From Filimonas lacunae (lineage in GTDB: Bacteria; Bacteroidota; Bacteroidia; Chitinophagales; Chitinophagaceae): a stretch of DNA of 64,000 nt. Position numbers and translations under genes: made by a program. Shown in pieces: positions 57,801 to 64,000 of this stretch (position 1 is its first letter; every line of letters starts with the position of its first letter). The notes beneath the pieces were generated by a model, which did not search any database, was not told the DNA's origin, and saw only the letters and a program-made list of their open reading frames with translations. The DNA is taken from positions 1,364,001 through 1,428,000 of the forward strand of contig NZ_AP017422.1 in assembly GCF_002355595.1 (NCBI RefSeq), written 5' to 3'.

Positions 57801-58414
57801 AATACCAGCCTGTAGCTGATTCGCTGGTGAGTGATGCACACGGTGGAACAGTGTTCCGTTTATTGAAAAAGTCTACACGTTTGAGTACTGGTGGCAAATA
57901 CGACCTGGTAAATATGCCTGATTCGCTGTGGGAGAACGGAAAAGCGTTTCGTGACGAAGCAGAGATGTACACGGTAATTGTGCATTACCCCTCGGCTTAT
58001 GAGAAAGCAGAAAAGATTAAAAGACCGGTAACTACTTACCTGGCCACTGATGCAGTGCGGCAAGGCAAGCGGCTGGATAGTACTATCAAGGGTTTTACTG
58101 GCAAAGGGTACATTCCCTTACGGGAAACCACAGATACAGCTGCCTGGAAAATTACGGTAGGCGTGGGGGATACTTACGAATTACGTCTACGGTATCGTAC
58201 AGGAAGCAATGCCCAGGAGCCTGTGTGGTTGACCATCCGCCAGGCAGATGGTACGTTGATGCGGCATGATAAGGTGTTTTTTGCTCCGGCAGATACTAAA
58301 TGGAAGACTTTTTATACGACCACGGGCACAAATATTAATGCTGGTGTATATATGATACAGCTTGTTCCGGTGAAAGAAGGGGCCTTGTTTCTGGACAAGT
58401 TGGAGGTTCAATAA
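54815..58414 (+). CDS. Large GH2-family glycosidase with malectin-like and extra C-terminal domains
   Basis: The ATG at 54815 is preferred over a TTG at 54806 that follows the previous stop. The 1,199-residue exported protein has a GH2 jelly roll (residues ~30-210), an Ig-like domain and a TIM barrel with Glu439 in LENEST (acid/base) and Glu507 in GEYGAWR (nucleophile). From about residue 715 to 905 a malectin-like sugar-binding domain follows (VNCGGADYTD, YTDVNGNEW). The last 290 residues include a second carbohydrate-binding-like beta-sandwich ending FLDKLEV. Such multi-module GH2 enzymes usually act on branched glycans; exact bond unknown. Confidence 0.82.
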   Translation: MIRVCIQRWYCSVLLVAALYCSTAAAQGLRRDVLLEDGWRTTAHNSDADAWKGFEATGFKDAQWAVVSVPHTWDKYEGYRQLKHGNRHGYAWYRKTLVIDPSYAGKQLFLWFEGVNSFATVWVNGKQVGSHAGGRTSFTIDITEAAQLGKLNTIAVKADHPGFIRTLPWVCGGCSEEQGFSEGSQPMGIFRPVHLVATDAVRVEPFGIHVWSDSAIKANGVSKGNLTAEIKNYSKQSHAVTVEAVITDSVNRKVFTWQQQVQLAAGETKTVQTATQVDKTVLWCPERPYLYKATVRVIEKGVVKDALDAKFGYRYVQWLTDAAGNKQLLLNGKPVFLNGTAEYEHLLGNSHAFTATEVYARAMQVKAAGFNAFRDAHQPHNLRYQQYWDSLGILWWPQFSAHIWFDLPEFAHNFKTLMRDWIRERWNSPSIILWGLENESTLPESFARECSDIIRDMDKTASTQRLITTCNGGTGTDWNVLQNWTGTYGGDPADYGSDLMKQGLVGEYGAWRSIDMHTEGCFDQKGPLSEDRMTQLMEMKVRLADSVKAFTTGHFHWLLYSHDNPGRVQPDEGYRYIDKVGPVNNKGLFTIWGEPTDAFYMYRANFTSPATQPMVYIVSHTWPERWLTPGVKSGITVYSNCDEVELFNDMEHQVSLGKRKRGGIGSHFQWDDVPVQYNVLYAQGYVNGKPVAQDHIVLLHLPKAPHFEALYKKSVNITQPAKGYYYRYRVNCGGADYTDVNGNEWIGDQSFLDGGRGLFVSQSWGNGFDGMTGMQASQRHSFDAVVNSKDWPLFQTCRYGRDSLYYNFWAAPGRYRIELYFTEPWYGTGGGMDCSKWRVFDVAVNGKTVIKNLDIWKEAGINTVVKKVVEVNVKDKEGISISFPGVQSSQAVIAAIAIAATNEQYLVPTMIPDDTWSRPDEWRRRNWLDKGDLQYADDSVRFHYIPSYLFGDEWVQTVSRDKQRVDAAAVLRLQKPADIYLAVDKRIDSLPSWMKQYQPVADSLVSDAHGGTVFRLLKKSTRLSTGGKYDLVNMPDSLWENGKAFRDEAEMYTVIVHYPSAYEKAEKIKRPVTTYLATDAVRQGKRLDSTIKGFTGKGYIPLRETTDTAAWKITVGVGDTYELRLRYRTGSNAQEPVWLTIRQADGTLMRHDKVFFAPADTKWKTFYTTTGTNINAGVYMIQLVPVKEGALFLDKLEVQ

Positions 58415-58424
58415 CCGAACCGGA

Positions 58425-58444
58425 CCTTTAATTTCAAATTAAGG
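58425..58444. promoter_or_regulatory. Near-palindrome between GH2 and histidine kinase genes
   Basis: CCTTTAATTT (58425-58434) and AAATTAAGG (58436-58444) are complementary with one extra T. It is in the 78-base gap before the histidine kinase and has no T-run. It may be an operator or attenuator; function is not shown. Confidence 0.2.
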
Positions 58445-58492
58445 GGCAAAACGGCATATGTTTTGGTAAAAGGCGTATGTTAGTAACACAAT

Positions 58493-60466
58493 ATGCCCAT
58501 AAAGACAGCTTTACTTTGCTTTGCTTTATTTTTTCCGTTTGCAGTGATACAGGCTCGTGACGTGCAGGTAATACAGCTTACGCAACAGCAGAATAATGTG
58601 CTGGGCATGCCTTTTACCGAAAGCTTTATTGATTACAGTGGTCAGTTGAAACTGGAATCAGTACGTGAGCCCTTTTACGCGGATAAGTTTGTTCGCACAG
58701 GCGAAAAAATACTTTCTTATGGCTTTTTGAATGGTGTTGTATGGATACACGGTGCTGTAGCCAACACCTCTGGCAGCAATGCTTACCTGCTGCTGGAATA
58801 TTCCAATATTGATACGGTTGATTTATTTTATTATCACAAGGGGCGGCTGCATACCGTGGAAGCGGGTAGTCACCGGCCTTTGGAGCGCAATGCCTTTCCG
58901 GCGGCGGGATATAGTTTTTTACTGCCTGCGCCGGATAGTTCGGGCAAGCCGTTGGAATTCTGGCTGCGGGTACGGTCAGGCAATTCGGTGATTATACCGC
59001 TTACGGCTGTAACGGCAGAGGGACTTTGGGGTAGTTATGTGAGAATGTATGGCGCAGAATTGATATATGGCGGCATTATACTGGCTTTATTTTTTTATAA
59101 CCTGTCGCTATATCGTTGGGTAAAGGAAAGAAGCTATTTGTATTACATAGGTTATTTGTCGGCGCTGGGTGCATATGTGTTGTTGTACCTGCGCGGGTTA
59201 CGGGTGTTTATGGGGCAGGGTGTGGCTGATTTTATCTGTCAATATGGGGTTAGCCTGGTGGCTATTGCTTATATGTTCGGGATCAGCTTTGCCATTTCAT
59301 TTTTAAAGGGTAAGATATATGCGCCTAAGCTTACAAAGGTTTTACAGGTGATCAATTGGTTTATGTGTATTACGCTTATTACCTGTTTTACGGGGCACCG
59401 GGCGGCGGCTATTCACCAGGAAGAAATACTCAGTCTGGTTACACCCATACTAATTATTATACTGTCAATTAGTGTTTACCAGAAAAAATATAAGCCTGCT
59501 TTTTACTTTTTATTGGCCTGGAGCATTTTGCTGTTGGTAATCGTGTTTTTTGCGGCATCGGTGCTGGGGCTGTTTAAAGTGCAGACCTGGACATTGCAGG
59601 CTATTTCTATAGGGTCGGGTGTGGAAGTGATACTGTTGTCGTTTACGCTGGGTTTCCGCTATCTTCTGCTAAAACGGGAAACCATTCACCTGATTACCCA
59701 GCACAATGTATTGCTGGAGCAGCAGGTGAAGGAGCGTACCAGCGAATTGCAGGATGCTATGGAAAGGCTTTCGGCAGGTAATGCGGTGAAGAACCAGTTA
59801 CTGGGCATAGTGTCACACGATTTTAAAACACCTGTCAGTAACCTGCGCTGGTTGATGGAGCAGGCTCAATCGGGCAATAACAGTACGGAGCGGTTGGGCA
59901 AACTGCAAAAAGAGATTGATACGGAACTGAACCGCATAGCGTTTACGATGGATAATATTCTTCACTGGTCGCTTACCCAGATGGATAAAATTGAGCCAAA
60001 GGCAGAATCGATAGACCTGAAACAGCTGGTACAGGAGGTATTGAATGATAACCGGGTGGCTGCGAAGAAAAAGAATATTGTACTCACTGCTACTGTAGTG
60101 GAAGGTGTGTGTGTGCATGCAGATATTGGCCAGTTGCGGCTGGTGTTATTAAACCTGTTGCATAATGCCATTAAGTTTACGCATGCAGGCGGTGAAGTAA
60201 CGGCGGGAGCCGCATGGAGCCTGGATAGTGGCCGGGTAGAGTTGTATGTGGCAGATACGGGAGTGGGAATGACGCAGGAAGATGTGAACCGTTTGATGGA
60301 TGCCGGAAGTTTTTATTCCCGGCAGGGTACCAGTCATGAAAAAGGTACGGGCATGGGGATTAAGTTGTGTAAAGAGTTTATTGAGGCGAACGGAGGGATT
60401 TTAAAGGTGAAATCTGAGCTGAATGAGGGTGCGTATTTTTACTTTAGCCTGCCTGTTTGCAAATAG
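58493..60466 (+). CDS. Sensor histidine kinase with 7TMR-DISM sensor
   Basis: The 657-residue inner-membrane kinase has a signal-type N-terminus (to VIQARD), a periplasmic 7TMR-DISM extracellular domain (about residues 30-180), seven membrane helices (about 185-400), a coiled coil (about 405-435), HisKA with phospho-acceptor His442 in VSHDFKTPVSNL, and a HATPase_c domain with N box (LNLLHNAIKFTHA), G1 box (VADTGVGM) and G2 box (GTGMGIKLCK). No receiver or DNA-binding domain is fused, and no response regulator gene is adjacent. It differs from the hybrid two-component regulators common in Bacteroides loci. It may sense a locus glycan or envelope state. Confidence 0.9.
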   Translation: MPIKTALLCFALFFPFAVIQARDVQVIQLTQQQNNVLGMPFTESFIDYSGQLKLESVREPFYADKFVRTGEKILSYGFLNGVVWIHGAVANTSGSNAYLLLEYSNIDTVDLFYYHKGRLHTVEAGSHRPLERNAFPAAGYSFLLPAPDSSGKPLEFWLRVRSGNSVIIPLTAVTAEGLWGSYVRMYGAELIYGGIILALFFYNLSLYRWVKERSYLYYIGYLSALGAYVLLYLRGLRVFMGQGVADFICQYGVSLVAIAYMFGISFAISFLKGKIYAPKLTKVLQVINWFMCITLITCFTGHRAAAIHQEEILSLVTPILIIILSISVYQKKYKPAFYFLLAWSILLLVIVFFAASVLGLFKVQTWTLQAISIGSGVEVILLSFTLGFRYLLLKRETIHLITQHNVLLEQQVKERTSELQDAMERLSAGNAVKNQLLGIVSHDFKTPVSNLRWLMEQAQSGNNSTERLGKLQKEIDTELNRIAFTMDNILHWSLTQMDKIEPKAESIDLKQLVQEVLNDNRVAAKKKNIVLTATVVEGVCVHADIGQLRLVLLNLLHNAIKFTHAGGEVTAGAAWSLDSGRVELYVADTGVGMTQEDVNRLMDAGSFYSRQGTSHEKGTGMGIKLCKEFIEANGGILKVKSELNEGAYFYFSLPVCK

Positions 60467-60559
60467 TAAGATGATCCATTATTACAGAAAGATGTGACAT
60501 TGTTCGCCGGTGGGTGTGCCTATACCTTCACTATTTAAATTGCACTAACGAGGGCGGCC

Positions 60560-63310
60560 ATGAGCAGATTCTACAATTCACTGATCGTATTTTTTCTCTA
60601 TTGTTTAGTAAGTGGTTTTAAGCCTTTTCCGGAAAGGGTTACCGTGGTAATTCCGCAGCAAAGTCATGTAAGAATACGGTTTGGGGCCGAAAAACTGGTG
60701 GCGGCATTGCAAAAAGCCGGGTACCAGGCAGAGATTACTTCTTCTGCTGCTTTTAAAAAGGGACAGCGATACATTATTGCCGGTTTACAGGGTGATAATA
60801 TTTTACAAAAAACTACCAAAGGATGGCCGGCTGCCGGAGATACAGCATATGGCAAAGAAGGGTTTGCTATACGTAGCTCCGGTAATACTATTGCTATTAG
60901 TGGCAGTGCTGCTTCGGGTGTTTTATATGGCTGTATGGAACTTGCCGATAGAATACAGGCGGTTGGTGTGTTACCTGCTGCTATCCATGTAACAGATAAA
61001 CCCCAGATGGTATTGCGTGGTGCCTGTGTAGGCCTGCAAAAGCCTTATTACCTGCCGGGCCGCACGGTGTATGAATATCCTTATACGCCTGAAACATTTC
61101 CCTGGTTATATGATAAGCAGTTATGGATCAGCTACCTGGATTCTATGGTGGCTAACCGCATGAACTCATTATATCTGTGGAACGGGCATCCGTTTGCTTC
61201 GCTGGTGAAGCTGAAAGATTATCCTTATGCAGTAGAGGTAGATGAAGCTACTTTTAAAAAGAATGAAGAGATATACCGTTTTCTCACCACCGAAGCTGAT
61301 AAGCGCGGCATATGGGTGATACAGATGTTTTATAACATTATCGTATCGAAGCCATTTGCAGAATATCATCATATGAAAACGCAGGACAGGGAAAGGCCTA
61401 TTATTCCTGTGATTGCTGATTATACACGTAAGTCTATTGCTGCTTTTGTAGAGAAGTATCCGAACGTTGGTTTGATGGTGGCGTTGGGGGAAGCTATGGA
61501 AGGCGTGGGCAATGATGATATAGAATGGTTTACCAAAACGATTATACCCGGTGTAAAGGACGGGTTGAAGTTGCTGGGGAAAACAGAGGAACCTCCTATT
61601 GTATTGCGCGCACATGATACCGATGCGCCGGAAGTGATGAAGGCAGCTACGCCTTTATACAAGAACTTATATACCGAAGCCAAATATAATGGGGAAGCAT
61701 TAACTACTTACCAGCCGCGTGGCCCGTGGGCGGAGTTGCATCGTACTTTAAGTAAGGCAGCGCCTGTGCAAATAGAGAATGTTCATATACTCGCAAACCT
61801 GGAGCCTTTTCGTTATGGTAGCGCTGATTTTATACAAAAGAGCGTACAGGCCATGCACAGCGTACACAATGGTAATGCGTTGCATTTGTATCCGGAGTCT
61901 TCTTACTGGGATTGGCCTTACGCTGCAGATAGTGCCACTCCTCGTTTATTACAAATTGAGCGTGATTGGTTATGGTATAAAGAATGGGCGCGTTATGCCT
62001 GGAACTGCAACCGTAGCAGGGAAGCGGAGGTTGCGTATTGGAGTGGCTTGCTGGGTGGTCAGTTTGGTGCCAATGCAGCCGCCGGAAAATCGATACTCAC
62101 CGCGTATGAAGAAGCGGGTGAGATTGCTCCCAAGTTGTTAAGACGCTTTGGTATTACAGATGGCAACAGGCAAACCTTAACGCTGGGTATGTTTATGAAC
62201 CAGCTGATTAATCCGTTCCGCTTTGGGTTGTTTACTTTATTGTATAACTCAGAAGGACCGGAAGGCGAGATGCTGATTGAGTATGCAGAGAAAGAATGGA
62301 AGCAGGAAAAGCATATGGGTGAAACTCCGGTGGATATTATACAACAGGTGATAGCGCACGGAGAAAAAGCGGTGCAGGCTATTGATGCTGCTGCATTGGC
62401 AGTGAGCAGTAATAAGGCGGAGTTTGCACGCATTAAAAACGATATGTATTGTTATCGTGCACTTGCCAATTGTTTTGCAGAGAAAGCACAGGCGGCCCTT
62501 TGGGTGTTACGCTATAAATATTCCAAACAGTTAAGTGACCTGGATAGTGCATTGCCGCACCTGGAAAAGAGTGTTGTTTATTATAGCACTTTGGCAGATA
62601 TAACAAAGGGGGCTTATCGTTATGCCAATAGCATGCAAACGGCGCAGCGTAAAATTCCTATTGGTGGTGATAATGGTAAGAATAAAACATGGGTAGAGCT
62701 ATTGCCTTTTTATCAGAAAGAGCTGGCTGTTTTCAAACATAATATAGATTCCTTGCGTCATCCGGTAGCGGTGGCAGCAGGCGCCGGTAAGAAGCCATTG
62801 CTGGAAGCCGCGAATGTTACAGTGCTCAGCAAAACAGAAGGTACTTATGCGTTTGCCGTAGGGCAGCAGATGTTTAGTGATACTATGTCGGTGATTAAAA
62901 ACTATGCGCCTGAGCTGGTATCGTTAACGGGGTTGCGTTTTAATAAAGCGCAACAGATGAAGGAAGGCACTACCATTACCTTTACAACAGAGCAGCCGGT
63001 GCAATTGCTGGTAGGTTTTTTTAATAAAAAAGGCCCGGGCATGCTGGGCGAGCCGGAGCTGGAAACCAATGCCAGTGCCAACGATTATGGTCAGGCCGAA
63101 ACGAAGATTGCCAATGGTATAGTGATAACAGGCTTTCCGGCTGTGAATGTACATAGCTATTCCTTTAAACCTGGTACGCATACGCTGGTCTTAGGTAAAG
63201 GCGCAGTGATGGTGCTGGGGTTTGTGAAGGAAGGGCAACTGGTGAAAGCATATGATGCAGGACTGGTGCCGGGTGTAACTAAGTTAGAACTGGATTGGTT
63301 ATTTGAATAA
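60560..63310 (+). CDS. Secreted glycoside hydrolase-like protein with GH67/GH20-type N-terminal domain
   Basis: The 916-residue exported protein has a signal-like N-terminus (to VSGFKPF). Residues of about 25-135 fit the alpha-glucuronidase/hexosaminidase N-terminal fold (VTVVIPQ, AAEKLV-type helix, and a closing GVLYGCMELADRIQ). A TIM-barrel-like region from about residue 150 (VLRGACVGLQKPYYLPG, NRMNSLYLWNGHPFA) to about 430 follows, with GLMVALGEAMEGVGNDD as a possible acidic catalytic segment. A helical region and a C-terminal beta domain complete it. I cannot assign a CAZy family; a uronidase is plausible, and GH138 alpha-galacturonidase should be tested. AACGA lies eight bases upstream. 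Confidence 0.6.
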   Translation: MSRFYNSLIVFFLYCLVSGFKPFPERVTVVIPQQSHVRIRFGAEKLVAALQKAGYQAEITSSAAFKKGQRYIIAGLQGDNILQKTTKGWPAAGDTAYGKEGFAIRSSGNTIAISGSAASGVLYGCMELADRIQAVGVLPAAIHVTDKPQMVLRGACVGLQKPYYLPGRTVYEYPYTPETFPWLYDKQLWISYLDSMVANRMNSLYLWNGHPFASLVKLKDYPYAVEVDEATFKKNEEIYRFLTTEADKRGIWVIQMFYNIIVSKPFAEYHHMKTQDRERPIIPVIADYTRKSIAAFVEKYPNVGLMVALGEAMEGVGNDDIEWFTKTIIPGVKDGLKLLGKTEEPPIVLRAHDTDAPEVMKAATPLYKNLYTEAKYNGEALTTYQPRGPWAELHRTLSKAAPVQIENVHILANLEPFRYGSADFIQKSVQAMHSVHNGNALHLYPESSYWDWPYAADSATPRLLQIERDWLWYKEWARYAWNCNRSREAEVAYWSGLLGGQFGANAAAGKSILTAYEEAGEIAPKLLRRFGITDGNRQTLTLGMFMNQLINPFRFGLFTLLYNSEGPEGEMLIEYAEKEWKQEKHMGETPVDIIQQVIAHGEKAVQAIDAAALAVSSNKAEFARIKNDMYCYRALANCFAEKAQAALWVLRYKYSKQLSDLDSALPHLEKSVVYYSTLADITKGAYRYANSMQTAQRKIPIGGDNGKNKTWVELLPFYQKELAVFKHNIDSLRHPVAVAAGAGKKPLLEAANVTVLSKTEGTYAFAVGQQMFSDTMSVIKNYAPELVSLTGLRFNKAQQMKEGTTITFTTEQPVQLLVGFFNKKGPGMLGEPELETNASANDYGQAETKIANGIVITGFPAVNVHSYSFKPGTHTLVLGKGAVMVLGFVKEGQLVKAYDAGLVPGVTKLELDWLFE

Positions 63311-63333
63311 GAGAATATTATAAAAACGATTGT

Positions 63334-64000
63334 ATGAAACCTGTAAACAGGACACGTGCTATATTGATAATTGCTTTGCTGGTAGGATTGTCAGGGGGAA
63401 GCTTATCCGGCTTAGCCCAGCAAAGGAAAGGGGCGTTGCTCACCACCATTGCTTTGGAGCAGTATGTAAACCGGTTTAATGCAATTGATACGCAGGATGT
63501 GCAGAACTATATTCCGGATGCAAAGGCGTTGGAGTTTTTATCGGCCAACGTGCCTTTGTTTGTTTGCCCGGATAGTGTGATAGAAAAAATATATTACTAC
63601 CGCTGGTGGACGTTTCGCAAGCATTTGAAGCAAACGCCGGACGGCTTTATATTCACGGAGTTTATTACACCGGTGAAACATGCCGGTAAACACAATTCTG
63701 TAAGCAGCGCGTTGGGGCATCATATTTATGAAGGACGCTGGCTGCTGGATACGCAGTATATCAATCAGTATGTACGTTTCTGGTTGCAATTGGATAAAAC
63801 CTTTAAAGCGCCCCGTTTGCATGGGTTTAGCGGATGGGTGGAAGATGCAGTGTACCAGTTGTACAAAGTGCAGCAGGATATTCGCCTGGTTCGTTCGCTT
63901 TACCATGATATGGATACCGAATATGTAAACTGGGAGAAAGAACGTTTATTGTCCAGCGGCTTGTTCTGGCAGTATGATGTAAAGGATGCGATGGAAGAAA
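63334..64000 (+). CDS. Secreted (alpha/alpha)6 glycosidase, MGH1-like (5' part, runs off right edge)
   Basis: An open frame of 222 codons from the ATG at 63334 reaches the window end without a stop. The signal peptide (MKPVNRTRAILIIALLVGL to LAQ) directs export. The N-terminal sequence has motifs IYYYRWWTFRKHLKQT, GFIFTEFITPVKHAGKHNS and ALGHHIYEGRWLLD, typical of six-hairpin glycosidases annotated as MGH1-like or trehalase-like. GH142 enzymes of RG-II breakdown share this general fold as I recall, but the catalytic part is outside the window. AACGAT lies just upstream. The gene is 23 bases after the previous one, so the locus continues to the right. Confidence 0.7.
   Translation, partial: MKPVNRTRAILIIALLVGLSGGSLSGLAQQRKGALLTTIALEQYVNRFNAIDTQDVQNYIPDAKALEFLSANVPLFVCPDSVIEKIYYYRWWTFRKHLKQTPDGFIFTEFITPVKHAGKHNSVSSALGHHIYEGRWLLDTQYINQYVRFWLQLDKTFKAPRLHGFSGWVEDAVYQLYKVQQDIRLVRSLYHDMDTEYVNWEKERLLSSGLFWQYDVKDAMEE

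Overview
The window looks like a chromosomal piece of a Bacteroidota bacterium, most likely of the Chitinophagaceae or a near relative. The grounds are a SusC/SusD pair, many secreted glycoside hydrolases with Bacteroidota-type signal peptides and lipoboxes, weak or absent Shine-Dalgarno sequences, DUF3826, and a 7TMR-DISM histidine kinase. Species cannot be named from the sequence alone.

Region 1 (1-8686): a MacB/FtsX-type ABC permease runs off the left edge on the minus strand. Divergent from it is a compact plus-strand operon with very short or overlapping junctions: MaoC hydratase, a solute-binding-protein-like protein without a signal peptide, two tandem CaiB/BaiF CoA transferases, an L-fuconolactonase-type amidohydrolase (TTG start), a RhaT-type symporter and a Gfo/Idh/MocA dehydrogenase. 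Together these suggest uptake and oxidation of a deoxy-sugar or sugar acid, lactone opening, CoA activation and hydration. The complete pathway is not one I recognise.

Region 2 (8700-14400) is accessory. It holds an antitoxin with a toxin gene that seems to have lost its middle, a strong bidirectional terminator, an uncharacterised lipoprotein, a 475-base stretch without a gene, a secreted protein of unknown function, a 42-bp minisatellite with internal palindromes, and an IS3-family element inserted in that minisatellite. An AraC-type regulator on the minus strand ends the region.

Region 3 (14497-64000) is a large, almost gap-free plus-strand polysaccharide utilisation locus. In order it encodes GH78 rhamnosidase, DUF3826, SusC, SusD, a PL1-like pectate lyase, a beta-helix/DUF6298-like protein, a GH140-type apiosidase, a GH43-like lipoprotein, a Tat-type SGNH esterase, a sialidase-fold propeller, GH2, a GH78 fused to a sialidase-like propeller, an esterase with an N-terminal STN-like domain, an exported TIM-barrel isomerase-like protein, a GH141-like beta-helix fused to an L-rhamnose mutarotase, a dehydrogenase, a Na+/solute symporter, another GH78, GH127, two more GH2, an orphan histidine kinase, an unassigned GH67/GH20-like enzyme, and the start of an (alpha/alpha)6-type glycosidase that leaves the window. 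Apiosidase, GH127, GH141-like and several rhamnosidases in one locus point to complex pectin, best matched by rhamnogalacturonan II, although the full RG-II set is not visible here.

A cross-cutting observation is a short AACGA sequence just upstream of, or touching, the start codon of at least 13 genes in the window.
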